Shown here in pieces: positions 52,027 through 60,850 of a stretch of DNA of 64,000 nucleotides. The notes under the pieces are model-generated. The model did no database searches. It was not told the origin of the DNA and worked only from the letters and a program-made list of their open reading frames with translations. This DNA comes from Erythrobacter sp047872805 (GTDB taxonomy: Bacteria > Pseudomonadota > Alphaproteobacteria > Sphingomonadales > Sphingomonadaceae): NCBI RefSeq assembly GCF_047872805.1, contig NZ_JBLQUK010000005.1, forward strand, positions 62,001-126,000, in the 5' to 3' direction. The position numbers and the translations under genes are program-made. The number at the start of each line of letters is the position of its first letter. The first letter of the stretch is position 1.

Positions 52027-53952
52027 TCAGGTTTGCTGACGACCTTCGATCAACCGATCGACCAGCGACGGATCGGCCAGCGTTGAGGTATCGCCAAGCG
52101 TGCCGAAATCGTTCTCCGCCACCTTGCGCAGGATCCGGCGCATGATCTTGCCGCTGCGGGTTTTGGGCAGGCCATCGGTAAATTGAATGTGATCGGGCGT
52201 CGCAATCGGCCCGATTTCGCCGCGCACATGGCTGCGCAATTCGGTGAAGAGTTCCTCTGATCCTTCTACCCCGGCGTTAAGCGTGACGTAGCAGTAGATG
52301 CCCTGCCCCTTGATGTCGTGGGGATAACCGACCACCGCCGCCTCTGCCACCAGTGGATGCAGCACCAGCGCGCTTTCAACCTCGGCGGTGCCCATCCGGT
52401 GGCCTGAGACATTGATGACATCATCGACCCGGCCGGTGATCCAGTAATAGCCATCTTCGTCGCGGCGGCAGCCATCGCCGGTGAAATACTTGCCGCGATA
52501 GGCGGTGAAATAGGTCTGCTCAAACCTTTCATGGTCGCCGTAAACACTGCGCGCCTGTCCCGGCCAGCTGGCGGTGATGCAGAGATTTCCCGCCGCCGCT
52601 CCGTCCAGCACTCCGCCATCATTATCCACCAATTGCGGCTGAATGCCAAAGAACGGCAGACCCGCGCTGCCCGGTTTCATATCATGCGCGCCGGGCAGCG
52701 TGGTGATCATCACTCCGCCGGTTTCGGTCTGCCACCAGGTGTCGATCACCGGGCAGCGCCGCTCCCCCACGACTTCGAAATACCAGCGCCATGCTTCGGG
52801 ATTGATCGGCTCTCCCACCGAACCCAGCAACCGCAGCGAAGACCGGTCGCGGCTGGTCACGAACCCATCGCCTTCGCGCATCAGCGCGCGGATCGCGGTC
52901 GGCGCGGTGTAAAGAATATTGACCTTGTGCTTGTCGACCACATCCCAGAACCGCCCGAAATCGGGATAATTCGGCACCCCTTCGAAAACCACGCTGGTCG
53001 CGCCATTCATCAATGGGCCGTAAACGATATAGCTGTGTCCGGTGACCCAGCCGATGTCGGCGGTGCACCAGTGAACCTCGCCCGGCTGATAGTCGAACAT
53101 GTAGCGGAACGTGGTCGCCGTCCACACCCCGTATCCGCCGGTGGTGTGCAGCACGCCCTTAGGTTTTCCGGTCGAACCTGAAGTGTAGAGGATGAACAGC
53201 GGGTCTTCGGCGGCCATTTCCTCACAGGCGCATTCGGCATCCGATTGCACTTCGTGAAACCAGTGATCGCGGCCCGCGACCATTGGCACGTCAAGCCCGG
53301 TGTGCCGCACCACCAGCACGCCATCAACCGCCACCCCGTCCCGCGCCAGCGCCGCATCGACATTGGCTTTCAAAGGCACGCTTTTGGACCCGCGTAGCCC
53401 TTCGTCGGCGGTGATGACAAACCGGCTCGCGCAATCGGAGATGCGCCCTGCCAGCGCCTCGGGAGAGAAACCGCCGAACACCACCGAATGAATCGCCCCG
53501 ATCCGCGCGCAGGCCAGAATTGCGGTCACGCCTTCGACGATATTGGGCATGTAGATCGTCACGCGATCGCCCCGGCGCGCACCAATGGCTTTCAGCGCAT
53601 TCGCCATCTGAGTCACCTCGCCGTGCAATTGGCGATAGGTCAGCGTGCGCCCCGGCGCGGCGGGATCGTCAGGCTCGAATATGATCGCAGGTTCATCGCC
53701 GCGCTGTGCCAGGTGGCGGTCGACCGCATTGTGGCACAGGTTGAGCGTGCCATCCTCGAACCATTTGATGCTAACCGGGTCAAACGACCATTCGCCGCCC
53801 TTGGTCGGCGCGGCGAACCAGTCAAGCCGACGCGCCTGTTCCAGCCAGAAACCATCGGGATCGGCGATAGAGCGTGCATAATCCTGCGCATAATCTTCGC
53901 CGCTGCAAAGCGTTGCACGCGCGGTTTCGGGGCGGCGGACAAATTCACTCAC
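52027..53952 (-). CDS. acsA: Acetyl-CoA synthetase
   Basis: A 641-residue AMP-forming acetyl-CoA synthetase that activates acetate through acetyl-AMP. It has the P-loop-like FILYTSGSTGKPKGVLHTTG, EGVPNYPDFGRFWDVV, 'DTWWQTETGGVMITTLPGA' and the C-terminal A8-A10 Lys region 'GLPKTRSGKIMRRILRK'. GTG 53952 overlaps the mocA stop, so it is the last gene of the molybdenum-enzyme operon; the functional link to that operon is unclear. Confidence 0.96.
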   Translation of the reverse strand: MSEFVRRPETARATLCSGEDYAQDYARSIADPDGFWLEQARRLDWFAAPTKGGEWSFDPVSIKWFEDGTLNLCHNAVDRHLAQRGDEPAIIFEPDDPAAPGRTLTYRQLHGEVTQMANALKAIGARRGDRVTIYMPNIVEGVTAILACARIGAIHSVVFGGFSPEALAGRISDCASRFVITADEGLRGSKSVPLKANVDAALARDGVAVDGVLVVRHTGLDVPMVAGRDHWFHEVQSDAECACEEMAAEDPLFILYTSGSTGKPKGVLHTTGGYGVWTATTFRYMFDYQPGEVHWCTADIGWVTGHSYIVYGPLMNGATSVVFEGVPNYPDFGRFWDVVDKHKVNILYTAPTAIRALMREGDGFVTSRDRSSLRLLGSVGEPINPEAWRWYFEVVGERRCPVIDTWWQTETGGVMITTLPGAHDMKPGSAGLPFFGIQPQLVDNDGGVLDGAAAGNLCITASWPGQARSVYGDHERFEQTYFTAYRGKYFTGDGCRRDEDGYYWITGRVDDVINVSGHRMGTAEVESALVLHPLVAEAAVVGYPHDIKGQGIYCYVTLNAGVEGSEELFTELRSHVRGEIGPIATPDHIQFTDGLPKTRSGKIMRRILRKVAENDFGTLGDTSTLADPSLVDRLIEGRQQT

Positions 53953-54575
53953 AATTCTTCTCCCTCTTCGCCCGCTTTAAGGCCATGCCCGCCCGCCTGT
54001 CCATGTTGATCCAGCGCCTCCACGGTGTCGATATCGATCAGCCATTCGGGGGAACAGTCAAGCGCGCGGGCGGAGCCAAGCCAGCGCCGTGCGCCTTCAT
54101 CACCGGCGGCGCGCGCCAGTCGCGGGAAATGCGCGCTGCCAAAAATTGCGGGGGGTTGGAGGGCCGCTGCATCGCGCGACGCGATGATCGCCTCACACGA
54201 ATCGAGGCCATCGGCGAGCGCCGCATAATGCTCCGCTGGCACCAACGGCATATCGGCCAACGCGACAAGCAGCCCGTCGCAGCCTTCACGCATCGCCCGC
54301 TGTGCCGCCAGCGCAACAGATGTGCCCATGCCTTCGCTGGCGCGGCTGTTGTGGAGCACGTCAAAGCCCGCTGCGATCCAAATGGTCGCGCAATCGTGGC
54401 TGGGATCGGAGGCCACGACCCATTTTCTGGCGAAGCGCCCGTGAGGCATTGCATCAATCACATGCGCGCCCAGGGGCCTCCCTCTGAAATCGGAGGTCAA
54501 TTTATCCGCCGCGCCAAATCGCCGCGAGGACCCGGCAGCAAGCACGGCTACTCCTAGGCGCCAATTTTCAGCCAA
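53949..54575 (-). CDS. MocA/MobA-like molybdenum cofactor nucleotidyltransferase
   Basis: A 208-residue NTP transferase with the family N-terminus 'GVAVLAAGSSRRFGAADKL' and 'LLVALADMPLVPAEHY', the metal-binding Asp region. MocA-type enzymes attach CMP to molybdopterin to give MCD for xanthine-oxidase family enzymes, matching the IorB-like enzyme encoded upstream. ATG overlaps the xdhC-like stop. Confidence 0.88.
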   Translation of the reverse strand: MAENWRLGVAVLAAGSSRRFGAADKLTSDFRGRPLGAHVIDAMPHGRFARKWVVASDPSHDCATIWIAAGFDVLHNSRASEGMGTSVALAAQRAMREGCDGLLVALADMPLVPAEHYAALADGLDSCEAIIASRDAAALQPPAIFGSAHFPRLARAAGDEGARRWLGSARALDCSPEWLIDIDTVEALDQHGQAGGHGLKAGEEGEEL

Positions 54576-55512
54576 GCCGCGCCTCGAAATCGCATTGGTG
54601 ATAGGCGCGGATCACCTCTGCCAGAGTCGACAGCGCCAGCGTCTGCGGATCGCGCGAGGAATGGAACAGGCCAATCGGCGCGCGGATCGCGGCGATCTGC
54701 GCGTCGCTTACGCCCTTTGCGCTCAGGGCTTCGCAGCGCCGCGCATGGGCCGTCCTGCCGCCCATCGCCCCAAGATAGAAATGCGGCAGCGACAGCGCCC
54801 GCGCCATCAAATCAATTTCCCACTCATGGTCGTGAAACACAAAGGCAATGCCGGTCCAAGGATCGCTTTGCAGCAGGTCTGTATGCGTGGTGCGCGCCAG
54901 CCGGAGCGCCGGAATGCCGCGCATGGTCAGGCGGTCTGCAAGGGCCGCATCGGGAGTCAGCGCCGCGACCGAACAGCCCATGGTCTGGGCCAGATCGGCC
55001 AGCGCCTCCACCCCCGCACCGTGCCCTGCAATCACCAGCCGAGGCTCTGGCCAATGGCCGAAATGGCCACTCTGCGCATCGGGATCGAAGCGGGCCTTGC
55101 GCCAGTCAGGCAGGAAATGCGCAGACCCATTCTCAATGCCGATCGAGAATGGCTGACGGCGGGCGATGGCTGCCAGACACTGCCGCGGCAGCGTTGCTGT
55201 GCCCAGCGGGCTAAATTGCAGATCAAGCCCGCCGCCGCAGGGCAGTTTTATGTCGAGATAGGGGGAACCAGCGCCAAACCGCACCAGCCGGGGCGATCTT
55301 TGGCGGAGCGCCTCCAAAGCCTCGGCAACGACGGCATTTTCGATGCAGCCGCCCGACAGCGAACCGGCAAAGCTGCCATCCTCGGCCACCCCCATGATTG
55401 TGCCGGGACCGCGCATGGAGGAGCCCTCCACCGCGCAAACCGTCACCAGCACGCAGCCAGTCCCGCGCGATTGGCGTTCATCGAGGAAACCGCAGACCTT
55501 GCGCAAATCCAC
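54568..55512 (-). CDS. XdhC-family molybdoenzyme maturation factor
   Basis: A 314-residue XdhC/CoxI protein, which binds Mo cofactor and promotes its sulfuration and insertion into xanthine-dehydrogenase type enzymes. It has 'RGTGCVLVTVCAVEGSSMRG', SLSGGCIENAVVAEALEAL, the Rossmann segment 'LVIAGHGAGVEALADLAQT' and 'FYLGAMGGRTAHARR'. GTG 55512 is the only good start after the cytochrome stop (20 bases away). Confidence 0.86.
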   Translation of the reverse strand: MDLRKVCGFLDERQSRGTGCVLVTVCAVEGSSMRGPGTIMGVAEDGSFAGSLSGGCIENAVVAEALEALRQRSPRLVRFGAGSPYLDIKLPCGGGLDLQFSPLGTATLPRQCLAAIARRQPFSIGIENGSAHFLPDWRKARFDPDAQSGHFGHWPEPRLVIAGHGAGVEALADLAQTMGCSVAALTPDAALADRLTMRGIPALRLARTTHTDLLQSDPWTGIAFVFHDHEWEIDLMARALSLPHFYLGAMGGRTAHARRCEALSAKGVSDAQIAAIRAPIGLFHSSRDPQTLALSTLAEVIRAYHQCDFEARLG

Positions 55513-55532
55513 AATGGCCGCCGTGCGCTGCT

Positions 55533-56018
55533 TTATTCGCCAGCCGCGGGCGATGCTGAGGGTGCAGCACTGGCGAGATAGGCAATGATTGCGGCGCGGG
55601 TTTCGGCATCGGGCACTGCGCCTGCGACCATATCGGTGCCGGGCAGATAGCCCGCTGGATCGGCAATATACCCATCCAACGACGCCTGATCCCAGACGAT
55701 TTCGGATGCGGCGAGCGCGTCCGAATAGGGATAATCTTCGAGGGTGCCTGCTGCCCGTCCAATCACTCCGTACAGATTGGGGCCCGCCGATGACGGCGCG
55801 CCAGCCTCTATCACGTGGCAGCCGCTGCACATCTGGAACGCATCTTCACCGACTGCCGCAATCCCGGCGGCAGCACCAACCGCTGCGCCCGCAGCCGCAG
55901 CAGGCTCTCCGGGCGAACGCACCACGATCTGTTCGACCACGTCGGCTTGCGGCGAAGAACCGCAGGCGGTCATCAAAACGGTGAGCAGACCGGCCGCGAG
56001 AATGGCCCGATTGCGCAT
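55533..56018 (-). CDS. Lipoprotein-type cytochrome c of the molybdoenzyme operon
   Basis: A 161-residue mono-haem cytochrome with signal MRNRAILAAGLLTVLMTAC (lipobox LMTAC), an Ala/Gly-rich linker, haem motif CSGCH and axial Met in 'LPGTDMVAGAVP'. It shares its architecture with the cytochrome at 40358 but lies between the catalytic subunit and XdhC of a periplasmic molybdoenzyme, so it is the likely electron acceptor of that enzyme. Met 56018 begins the signal peptide; the longer frame does not. Confidence 0.85.
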   Translation of the reverse strand: MRNRAILAAGLLTVLMTACGSSPQADVVEQIVVRSPGEPAAAAGAAVGAAAGIAAVGEDAFQMCSGCHVIEAGAPSSAGPNLYGVIGRAAGTLEDYPYSDALAASEIVWDQASLDGYIADPAGYLPGTDMVAGAVPDAETRAAIIAYLASAAPSASPAAGE

Positions 56019-56040
56019 AGCTGTGTTCCTCTCACTCGAT

Positions 56041-58299
56041 TCAGGCAAACTGCTTGGCAATCGGCAATTCGCGCAGCCGTTTTCCGGTGGCGGCAAAGAT
56101 TGCATTGGTCAGCGCGGGGGCCGCAGGCGGCAGTCCCGGCTCGCCCGCCCCGCCCACCGGCACATCGCCGCTGTTGATGATCGCCACCGTAATATTGGGC
56201 GTTTCATCGATACGCAACATCTTGTAATCGTGGAAATTGCTCTGAACGATGGCCCCGTCCTTCAATTCCAGTTCGCCATACATGGCGGCGGTCAGGCCGA
56301 ACACGATGCCCCCTTCGATCTGGTTGCGGAAGCCATCGGGGTTCATCACATAGCCCGCATCGCAGACCGCCCAGCAATTGGTCATCCGTGGTTTGCCAGA
56401 ACTCATGTCCACTTCGATCACCTCGCCCACAATCGAGCCGAAACTTTCGACAATCGCCACACCCTTTGCGGTGCCCTCCGCGCGCGGTTCGCGCCAGCCG
56501 CTAATTTCGGCGAGTTGTTCCAGCACGGCGCGGTGACGCGGTGCATTTTTCAACATGGCGATCCGGTAATCGAGCGGGTCGGCCCCGGCGGCATGGGCGG
56601 CTTCGTCGATAAAGCTTTCGATGAAGAAACCCTGCTGCGAATGATCGACCGACCGCCACGCCTGAAACGGCAGATGCAGTTCCGCCTCGGCCACCCGCAC
56701 CGACAGATTGGCGATGTCATACATCGCCGGGACGCAGGCTTCGGCGGGGTCATGGCGCTGCGTGAACACGCTGTCATAGGCGATCAGCGCGCCGCTTTCG
56801 TCGAGCCCCGCGCGCATTCGCGACATGTCGGCGCAGCGATACAGCGCCTTCTGCGTGTCTTCCTCGCGGCTCCAGATCATTTTCACCGGATAGCCGGTCG
56901 CCTGCGCGATGCGCGCGGCCATGGCGACATATTCGCTGCCCAGCCGCCGGCCGAACGCGCCGCCCAGATAGGGGTGATGAATGGTGATATCATCCGCGCC
57001 GATGCCGAGCACATTGGCGACCTCGGTGCGCGCCATCAGCGGCACCTGCGTACTGGTCCAGATATCGCATTTGCCGTCTGCGACATGCGCGGTGCAATTG
57101 AGCGGTTCCATCGGCGCATGCGCCAGATAGGGCGCGCGATATTCGGCCTCCAGCACCTTTGCCGCATTGGTCAGCGCGTTCGCCGGATCGCCGCGCGCAG
57201 CGGCCTCTTTGCCGCCGGTCGGGCCCGCGTCATCGATGACTTTGGCGAACACTGCAAACTGATCCGCCATGGTCCGCACCGGGCTTTCCGATGCGCTCCA
57301 GGTGATATCGATGGTGTTCACCGCTTGCTGAGCCTGCCAATAGCTGTCGGCCACGACCGCAACGAAATTGCCCATATTGAGAATTTGCAAGACCCCCGAC
57401 ATGCCCTCTGCGCGGCTGGCGTCCATGCTGGCGGCGCTGGTTCCCGGCACTGGCGGGCGCACCACGGCGGCATAGGACAGCGCCAACCCTTCGGGCTGCG
57501 CATCGATCCCGAACTGCGCGGTGCCATCCACTTTTGCAGGAATATCGGTGCGCGCCTTGCTGCGACCCATCAGCCGGTATTCGGACACCTGTTTTAGCGT
57601 CGGCGTCTGATCCATCGGCTGCTCTGCCGCCAGGCTCGCAAATTCAGCATAGGTTGCGGTTTTGCCCTTGCCCGCATGCGACAATGTGCTGTCGCGGGTC
57701 ACGATCTCGCCCGCAGGCACGCCCCATTCCTGCGCCGCTGCCCCGATCAGCATCTTGCGCGCCGCCGCCCCGGCGATCCGCATCTGGTTTTGCCCGGTCG
57801 TGCGGATGGAGGAAGACCCACCGGTTATCATCGCGTCAGCGAAACGCGCGATCTGAGTGAATAGGCCGTTCCACGTCGGTTCGATCCAGTCGGCTGCATT
57901 CATGGTGAATGGCGCGACGAACATGCGCGCAGTGTCGGTCACCACATAGCTGCCATCCGCCGGTGCCTGCATCACGCGGACATTGTCCCACGCCGCGTCC
58001 AGTTCATCGGCCAGCATCTGCGCCAGCACCGAATGCGCGCCCTGCCCCATTTCGCAATGCGGGACGATGGCGGTGACGATATTGTCGGTGCCGATCTTGA
58101 CCCAGCTGTTGATCAATTGTTCGCCCGCGCCCGGTGCCACTTTGGACGAAAGCGCAGCGATGGGATTACCGGGACGCACACCGATCCCGATCAGCAGACC
58201 GCCGCCTGCCAGTACGCCCGCGCCGATAAAGCCGCGGCGGCTCCATTTGGACAGTGCCGAACGCTCATTCTTGTCAGGGGTCATGTCGTTCATGGTCAC
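56041..58299 (-). CDS. Molybdopterin-binding oxidoreductase large subunit (isoquinoline 1-oxidoreductase beta type)
   Basis: A 752-residue xanthine-oxidase-family catalytic subunit. An N-terminal Tat signal SRRGFIGAGVLAGGG follows a charged lead, so the holoenzyme is exported folded. It has 'HCEMGQGAHSVLAQMLADEL' and 'HHPYLGGAFGRRLGSEYVAM', both Mo-cofactor regions, and near the end 'GGAGEPGLPPAAPALTNAIF' with the catalytic Glu. The family includes IorB and periplasmic aldehyde oxidases; the substrate is unknown. GTG 58299 overlaps the small-subunit stop; ATG 58293 is possible. Confidence 0.9.
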   Translation of the reverse strand: MTMNDMTPDKNERSALSKWSRRGFIGAGVLAGGGLLIGIGVRPGNPIAALSSKVAPGAGEQLINSWVKIGTDNIVTAIVPHCEMGQGAHSVLAQMLADELDAAWDNVRVMQAPADGSYVVTDTARMFVAPFTMNAADWIEPTWNGLFTQIARFADAMITGGSSSIRTTGQNQMRIAGAAARKMLIGAAAQEWGVPAGEIVTRDSTLSHAGKGKTATYAEFASLAAEQPMDQTPTLKQVSEYRLMGRSKARTDIPAKVDGTAQFGIDAQPEGLALSYAAVVRPPVPGTSAASMDASRAEGMSGVLQILNMGNFVAVVADSYWQAQQAVNTIDITWSASESPVRTMADQFAVFAKVIDDAGPTGGKEAAARGDPANALTNAAKVLEAEYRAPYLAHAPMEPLNCTAHVADGKCDIWTSTQVPLMARTEVANVLGIGADDITIHHPYLGGAFGRRLGSEYVAMAARIAQATGYPVKMIWSREEDTQKALYRCADMSRMRAGLDESGALIAYDSVFTQRHDPAEACVPAMYDIANLSVRVAEAELHLPFQAWRSVDHSQQGFFIESFIDEAAHAAGADPLDYRIAMLKNAPRHRAVLEQLAEISGWREPRAEGTAKGVAIVESFGSIVGEVIEVDMSSGKPRMTNCWAVCDAGYVMNPDGFRNQIEGGIVFGLTAAMYGELELKDGAIVQSNFHDYKMLRIDETPNITVAIINSGDVPVGGAGEPGLPPAAPALTNAIFAATGKRLRELPIAKQFA

Positions 58300-58775
58300 G
58301 CCTCCTCTTCGCGCGGTTGCACGGTCCCGGCGGCGACCTTTATCGCGCGGCGGATGCGGGTGTAGGTGCCGCAGCGGCAGATATTGCCCGCCATTGCGGC
58401 ATCAATGTCGGCATCGCTGGGCGCTGGATTGTCGCGCAGCAGCGCCGTCGCGCTCATGATCTGGCCCGATTGGCAATATCCGCATTGCGGCACCTGTTCG
58501 CTGATCCAGGCCTGTTGAACCTTTGTCAGCTCACCTTCCGGCCCGGCAATGCCCTCAATCGTGGTCACCTCGCGCCCTTCGGCCTGAGAAATGGCGGTCG
58601 AACAGCTGCGCACCGGTTGACCATCAAGATGCACGGTGCAGGCACCGCATTGGGCAATTCCGCAGCCAAATTTTGTTCCGGTCAATCCGATTTTTTCGCG
58701 CACGACCCACAGGATCGGCATGGCCGGATCGGCGTCAATCGTCACCGGCTCTCCATTGAGAATAAAGCTCGCCAT
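58296..58775 (-). CDS. (2Fe-2S)-binding small subunit of the molybdoenzyme
   Basis: A 159-residue protein with two 2Fe-2S clusters: plant-type ligands in FGCGIAQCGACTVHLDG and PVRSC, and the helical-domain ligands in QCGYCQSGQ and ICRCGTY. It transfers electrons from the molybdenum site to the cytochrome encoded at 55533. It has no Tat signal, so it probably hitch-hikes with the large subunit. ATG 58775 is supported by the family N-terminus MASFILNGEPVTIDADPAM. Confidence 0.92.
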   Translation of the reverse strand: MASFILNGEPVTIDADPAMPILWVVREKIGLTGTKFGCGIAQCGACTVHLDGQPVRSCSTAISQAEGREVTTIEGIAGPEGELTKVQQAWISEQVPQCGYCQSGQIMSATALLRDNPAPSDADIDAAMAGNICRCGTYTRIRRAIKVAAGTVQPREEEA

Positions 58776-58901
58776 TCTGGTAGTCCCCGAAAACCTTCTC
58801 AGTTGCGAAACGCAATCTATCGCAAAGTCGGCCAAATGGCAAAGCGCGATTGCGGCAGTGGGGATTGGTATTGGCAGTGCAATCCGATTAAACTGAGCGT
58901 C

Positions 58902-59240
58902 ATGCAACTCATCACTCTAGACCAATTCATGGCGGTGGACATCCGCGCTGGCACCGTGATCGCAGCCGAGCCATTCCCCGAAGCGCGCAAGCCCGCGATC
59001 AAGCTGCGGATCGATTTTGGCGCGGAGATCGGGGTCAGGAAAAGCTCGGCGCAGATCACAGACCATTACACCCCCGACAGTCTTATCGGTCAGAAGGTGA
59101 TGGCGGTGGTCAATTTCCCCCCGCGCCAGATCGGTCCGTTCATGTCCGAAGTGCTGGTGCTTGGCTTTCCCGATGATGGCGGCGCAATCGTGCTGGCCGC
59201 GCCCGGCGGCAAGGTTCCCGATGGCGCGCGGCTGGCCTGA
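58902..59240 (+). CDS. csaA: CsaA-like tRNA-binding/chaperone protein
   Basis: A 112-residue EMAP/OB-fold protein, MQLITLDQFMAVDIRAGTVI onward, with 'AIKLRIDFGAEIGVRKSSAQ', 'IGQKVMAVVNFPPRQIGPFM' and SEVLVLGF. It is full-length for CsaA (about 110). Members bind tRNA as dimers and act as export chaperones in Bacillus. ATG 58902 follows ACTGAGCGT; earlier in-frame Mets lie in the divergent gene. Confidence 0.9.
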   Translation: MQLITLDQFMAVDIRAGTVIAAEPFPEARKPAIKLRIDFGAEIGVRKSSAQITDHYTPDSLIGQKVMAVVNFPPRQIGPFMSEVLVLGFPDDGGAIVLAAPGGKVPDGARLA

Positions 59241-59308
59241 TGCGTGGTTAGGCAATGCGCCAAATTGTATGGGAACGCCAAACAGCATCTGCATGAATTA
59301 CGCCCCTT

Positions 59309-59324
59309 GCGCCTTGGGCGCTTT
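59309..59324 (+). terminator. Weak hairpin after csaA
   Basis: GCGCC-TTG-GGCGC followed by TTT lies about 70 bases after csaA and before gdhA. Stem of five pairs, short T-run: a possible terminator or leader structure. Confidence 0.3.
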
Positions 59325-59392
59325 GCGAGGATAGAGAGCCCCACAATCATAAAAAATGCAGGTCGCTTTGTTCCTATGGGGGGTAATAATCA

Positions 59393-60742
59393 ATGGCCGT
59401 AACCGATCACGTAGATCTCGCAACGTTCATGGCAGGCGTTAGCAAACGCAATCCAGGACAAACCGAATTCATTCAGGCTGTGCAGGAAGTGGCGCAGGAC
59501 ATCTATGAATTCATGGAAGACAAGGTCCAATATCACGAGGCGCAGATTCTGCGCCGCATTGCAGAACCGGACCGGGTCATCTCTTTCCGCGTCTGCTGGG
59601 AAGACGACAATCACAATATCCGCGTTCAGCGCGGCTGGCGGGTTCAGTGCAACAACGCCATCGGCCCTTACAAGGGCGGCATCCGTTTCCACCCCAGCGT
59701 AACCGAAAGCGTGCTGAAGTTTCTGGCGTTTGAACAGACCTTCAAGAACTCGCTGACCGGCCTGCCCATGGGCGGCGGTAAAGGCGGCGCGAACTTCAAT
59801 CCCAAAGGCAAAAGCGATGCCGAGGTGATGCGGTTCTGCCAAAGTTTCATGACCGAACTGTATCGCCACATTGGCCCTGATACCGACGTTCCTGCGGGCG
59901 ACATCGGCGTTGGCGGACGCGAAATCGGCTATATGTTCGGCCAGTACAAGCGTATCGTGAACCGCTGGGAAGGCGTGCTGACCGGCAAAGGCCTCGAATA
60001 TGGCGGCTCTGCCATGCGGCCCGAAGCGACCGGCTATGGCGCGGTCTATTTCCTGCGCAACATGCTGATGCACAAAGGCATGGATGTCGAAGGACACACT
60101 GCTGTAATCTCGGGTTCAGGCAACGTTGCCACCCACGCTGCAGAGAAGATCACGCAGCTCGGCGGCAAGGTTCTGACCCTTTCCGATTCGGGCGGCTATA
60201 TCCACGATCCCGATGGGCTTACCCAGGAAAAGATCGACTGGATCAAACACCTTAAGAACGTCAAGCGCGGCCGCATCAGCGAATATGCCGACGAGTTCAA
60301 GGGTGCGACCTTCCACGAAGGGCGTCCATGGGGCGTCAAGGCCGATCTGGCGCTGCCATGCGCGACGCAAAACGAGCTGAACGCAGACGAAGCCAAGACG
60401 CTGGTCGCCAATGGGGTGAAAGCGGTTTCCGAAGGCGCGAATATGCCGACCACCCTCGAAGGCGTTCACGCATTCCAGGATGCCAAGGTCATGTATGCAC
60501 CGGGCAAAGCGGCGAATGCCGGCGGCGTTGCGGTGTCGGGTCTGGAAATGAGCCAGAACTCAGAACGCGTCAGCTGGAACCACGAACGTCTGGGCGACAT
60601 GCTGACCGACCTGATGCAAGGCATTCACGGCAAATGCGTGGAGTATGGCGAGAAGGACGGCCATGTCGACTATGTGAAGGGCGCGAATATCGCGGGCTTC
60701 AAAAAAGTCGCCGATGCGATGCTGGCGTTCGGCGTGGTCTGA
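59393..60742 (+). CDS. gdhA: NADP-type glutamate dehydrogenase
   Basis: A 449-residue hexameric-type GDH that interconverts 2-oxoglutarate plus ammonium and glutamate. It has GPYKGGIRFHPSVTESVLKF, the Lys-containing active site 'LPMGGGKGGANFNPKGKSD', and the cofactor motif 'AVISGSGNVATHAAEKI'. The sequence GGGGGGT precedes ATG 59393. NADP preference is inferred from length and family similarity. Confidence 0.95.
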   Translation: MAVTDHVDLATFMAGVSKRNPGQTEFIQAVQEVAQDIYEFMEDKVQYHEAQILRRIAEPDRVISFRVCWEDDNHNIRVQRGWRVQCNNAIGPYKGGIRFHPSVTESVLKFLAFEQTFKNSLTGLPMGGGKGGANFNPKGKSDAEVMRFCQSFMTELYRHIGPDTDVPAGDIGVGGREIGYMFGQYKRIVNRWEGVLTGKGLEYGGSAMRPEATGYGAVYFLRNMLMHKGMDVEGHTAVISGSGNVATHAAEKITQLGGKVLTLSDSGGYIHDPDGLTQEKIDWIKHLKNVKRGRISEYADEFKGATFHEGRPWGVKADLALPCATQNELNADEAKTLVANGVKAVSEGANMPTTLEGVHAFQDAKVMYAPGKAANAGGVAVSGLEMSQNSERVSWNHERLGDMLTDLMQGIHGKCVEYGEKDGHVDYVKGANIAGFKKVADAMLAFGVV

Positions 60743-60762
60743 ACCACTCAACTTCGGATAGG

Positions 60763-60793
60763 AAAAGGGGCGTCCATTTGGGCGCCCCTTTTT
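60763..60793 (+). terminator. gdhA rho-independent terminator
   Basis: AAAAGGGGCG and CGCCCC flank a short loop and are followed by TTTTT (60789-60793), 20 bases after the gdhA stop. The A-run 5' of the stem makes it usable in both directions for the convergent TPR gene. Confidence 0.88.
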
Positions 60794-60850
60794 GTATCTG
60801 ACGCCGTTCTTGCAGCCGAATTGAAGCAGATTGCAGCAGGATTGAAGCGC

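Noticed and set aside
55744..57597. 617-residue plus-strand ORF
   Set aside because: Antisense to the cytochrome and IorB-like genes; composition rich in His and Arg as in frame shadows.
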